Shown in pieces: positions 61,705 through 64,000 of a stretch of 64,000 nucleotides of DNA (its first letter is position 1; each line of letters opens with the position of its first letter). Location: contig NW_019775984.1 in NCBI RefSeq assembly GCF_001039355.2, positions 83,287 through 147,286 on the forward strand, given 5' to 3'. The notes under the pieces were generated by a model. It did no database searches. It had not been told where the DNA came from and worked only from the letters and a program-made list of their open reading frames with translations. Source of the stretch: Lingula anatina (Eukaryota > Brachiopoda > Lingulata > Lingulida > Lingulidae). The translations under genes were made by a program, and so were the position numbers.

Positions 61705-63726
61705 TAACTTGATAAAATGCTTTACAGATAAATGATCAAAATGCAATGGGTGTGTTTGTTTGTGCACACGCGTTCGTGTACGCGCTCACGTGCAATGCAC
61801 CACCAGAGGAAAGATCTCTGGACGATTATTTCACTGGCAATTAACGCTAAATACATGTAATCACAGCATGTAATGCACTTAACATTTTCAGACAAATATG
61901 ACCGATAAGTCTGATTTGATGCGGTTGCCTTGGCAACTGACACCATCTACTTCATAGCTACACAAAGCAGCAGAGTGTACATACGAAGAGATCATCAGAG
62001 TGTTCGATTTGACAGCAATTATCTTGAATAAATATTTCGACAAGATAAATTATTGTGTATTCATGTTGCTCTGTTGAACGTGATATGGTCGCTAGCACTC
62101 ATGAATGAAGGTGTGAATATTGAGAGAGATAGGGGGAGGGGGGGAGAGAGAGAGACAGAATATTATTAGCCAGAATACCACTTATAAAAAAATTGTTCAA
62201 GTCAGTAAGCGAAAGCGGAAAGAAGAGGAAGAGAGTAGACGAATAAAAAGAACATAATAAAGCAAGAAAAAGAAGAGAGAAAGAGTTGGATAAACAGTTG
62301 GATATATTGCTTTTGAGATAACAATTTCTCAAGTCCACTTGAGTTTAAATAAACTGTAAATAACATAACATCAATTTGCGTCTAGTGATAAGCTGTACAG
62401 CTGATTGTGGAAACATGATAACCTTTTCTCTCGAACAACACGTATTTAAGTTTATGTCATTATAGAAAAATGATCACAGAAAAGACCACGCCAGCATCTA
62501 TAGTGCTTTTAAATTATGTTATATTTAAATTATGTGCTCAGTAGTTATCATTCGTAGGATATTTGAAATTATCTTTTTTAGATTTGAAAATTGCTCATTT
62601 CTGTCTATATTAGCGAAACAAAAACAATTCTTCATATAAGGTTTTAAATCGGATGTTGCAGCACCGTATCCGTTTGTAAGACATGTAATTCTACGCACAC
62701 TAAATCATTCTCAATTAAAATCTTTATTTACACTTATCTTCCCATGAGCAAAACAAACACGCACAACCAATGTGGTTACACGCCTTTGATACTAACACTT
62801 GTCTGAAACGTAGTAGCACCCATTAATGATGTCACCTTCGCGTAGAAACATATTGGTTCACGGCTCAATGTGCCCTACCCTTGTGACTAATAGAAATAAC
62901 TAGAATGAAATTAGTCTTGACATGTCTGAATGATAAAGTAAAAAACACAAAATAAAAAACGCCTAAGGCTTTTGATAAGCATTTGAAAATCTTAAAATTT
63001 AGCGCTGCCCGACTACCAACTTTCTGATATAGATTTATTTTCAAAATTGACTGGATTTAATTTCTATTCTCTAGACTAGTATTCATATTTGGATAATCTT
63101 CCTATTTTGGTAACCCTCTTCATCATGCTTTAATGTACAAAAGGCAAGGTTGCAAATGTTTCTTACCTGAGTCCAAAAGATAAATGCCATTAAGCGTTAA
63201 AACAATTTTTAAAAACACAAAAGGTGAACTTTTCACAATATAATAGATATTGGTCACGTTTTAATTGTCATAGCTGTTAAGAGTCAAAATCGCTTTTCCA
63301 TTAATTTAAAACGAGATAATCGCACTTCCTTGATCCCTGTCTGATGTGTTCCAAACAAAATGCAGCCCAGTCATCTCCCTCTCCCATGAACCTCTGTGTG
63401 GTACACTACAGGGTTACCACTTAATATGGAATATTATTTTTTGGCGAGTAAATTTTCTACAAATATTTAATTTCTCTCTAACTACTTTAAATCCAAAGCT
63501 GAGGTGTCACTCCATGTGTAGCCAGGTGTGTTACCTAATTACCACACAACTCTCGAAACAATTGATGCATGCAGTTGCATGTTCTGTGGTCAGAAATGTG
63601 AGGGGTGGTCTTTTCGGCAATTTCTGCCCTTGTATAAAAACGCATGGGTGTGGTCAATCTTTGGAGTGTGTTTAGAGAAGCAACAAAGGGATCGCTCTGA
63701 AACTTGGCAGGTACATTAGTGAAGAT

Positions 63727-64000
63727 ATGGTTCGACAGCTAAGCAACGCAGCTTACTATGGGATTCTTGCTCTAAGAGAAAATGGCCAGAAACGGACAGC
63801 CATTGCCAGGTAATTCAACATTTATAAAGGGACCGTTTGTGAAGTCCTCCAAAGAATTGCTGCAACAGGGGCACCTACTCCAATACCTCGACCAGGGTGT
63901 CCGCGTATCACACCAAGAAGACAGGATCGCCTTCTCCCTAGAGGACGCCGTGCTGGTCGTACAAAGACAACCAGTGTCCTCAGAAAAGAGAGGCAGAATT
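63727..64000 (+). pseudogene. Tc1-like transposase, N-terminal part, broken and cut by the window end
   Basis: Frame from ATG 63727: MVRQLSNAAYYGILALRENG, then QKRTAIAR followed by TAA, then FNIYKGTVCEVLQRIAATG, PRPGCPR and TPRRQDR. This is the paired-type helix-turn-helix DNA-binding region of Tc1 transposases; GCPR stands where the GRPR minor-groove hook is usual. The stop at 63811-63813 lies inside the first helix-turn-helix, so this copy is dead. The element's left inverted end may be near 63400 (CTACAGGGTTACCACTTAAT), which I could not confirm without the right end. Different from the element at 53914. Confidence 0.75.

Larger units (their letters stand above)
57384..63726. other. Intergenic region right of the EGF cluster
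   Basis: Contains the presumed promoter of gene 4, a MITE (58278-58412), a poly-G run (58487-58506), a possible orphan exon (59075-59151), a GC-richer stretch near 60061-60345 that I do not recognise, a CT microsatellite (60837-60880) and a near-perfect hairpin (61653-61704). Other frames are short and unremarkable. Confidence 0.4.

Noticed and set aside
1-64000. CRISPR arrays, operons or prokaryotic signals
   Set aside because: The window is spliced animal DNA; the only regular direct repeats are the coding EGF array, the 160-bp tandem repeat and microsatellites.

Overview
The window is AT-rich, intron-rich animal DNA from a draft assembly (single Ns at 74, 19337 and 51433), with many microsatellites and small DNA transposons. 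The genes are metazoan: a type II TGF-beta-receptor kinase exon, a seven-helix receptor, an otopetrin proton channel, the splicing factor RBM22 and a cluster of Notch-ligand-like EGF-repeat proteins. Together with the repeat style this suggests a marine invertebrate, most likely a lophotrochozoan such as a bivalve mollusc. The species guess is inference; amphioxus or a hemichordate is not excluded.

Layout. 1-9.6 kb: one kinase exon (minus), a likely one-exon receptor (minus), otherwise intergenic DNA with MITEs. 9.7-13.8 kb: a complete six-exon otopetrin gene (minus, 653 aa). 13.8-19.3 kb: repeat-rich intergenic DNA. 19.4-23.3 kb: seven exons of RBM22 (minus); the expected proline-rich last exon is not found. 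23.4-29.9 kb: no gene seen, microsatellites only. 29.9-57.4 kb: the most interesting part, a cluster of four related genes. 57.4-64 kb: intergenic DNA, MITEs and a broken Tc1-like transposase running off the window.

The cluster. All four genes start with a short signal-peptide exon, followed by four exons of 170, 130, 170-173 and 35 nt with identical phases. These encode a domain that reads as the MNNL (N-terminal C2) domain of Delta/Jagged Notch ligands. The next exon goes straight into EGF repeats, so the DSL domain that defines Notch ligands is absent. Gene 1 (plus) is membrane-anchored: 25 EGF repeats, a Thr/Ser-rich mucin-like stalk, a globular juxtamembrane domain, one membrane helix and a short tail. 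Genes 2, 3 and 4 (minus, tandem) have no membrane helix and look secreted. Gene 2 is short and has lost its 3' end. Gene 3 carries four frameshifts. Gene 4 is long and looks like a mosaic of gene 1 (front) and gene 3 (back). A dead copy of gene 1's juxtamembrane and membrane exons lies between genes 2 and 3. The set looks like a rapidly evolving family of one surface and several soluble Notch-ligand-like proteins. A role in Notch signalling, adhesion or recognition is inference only.
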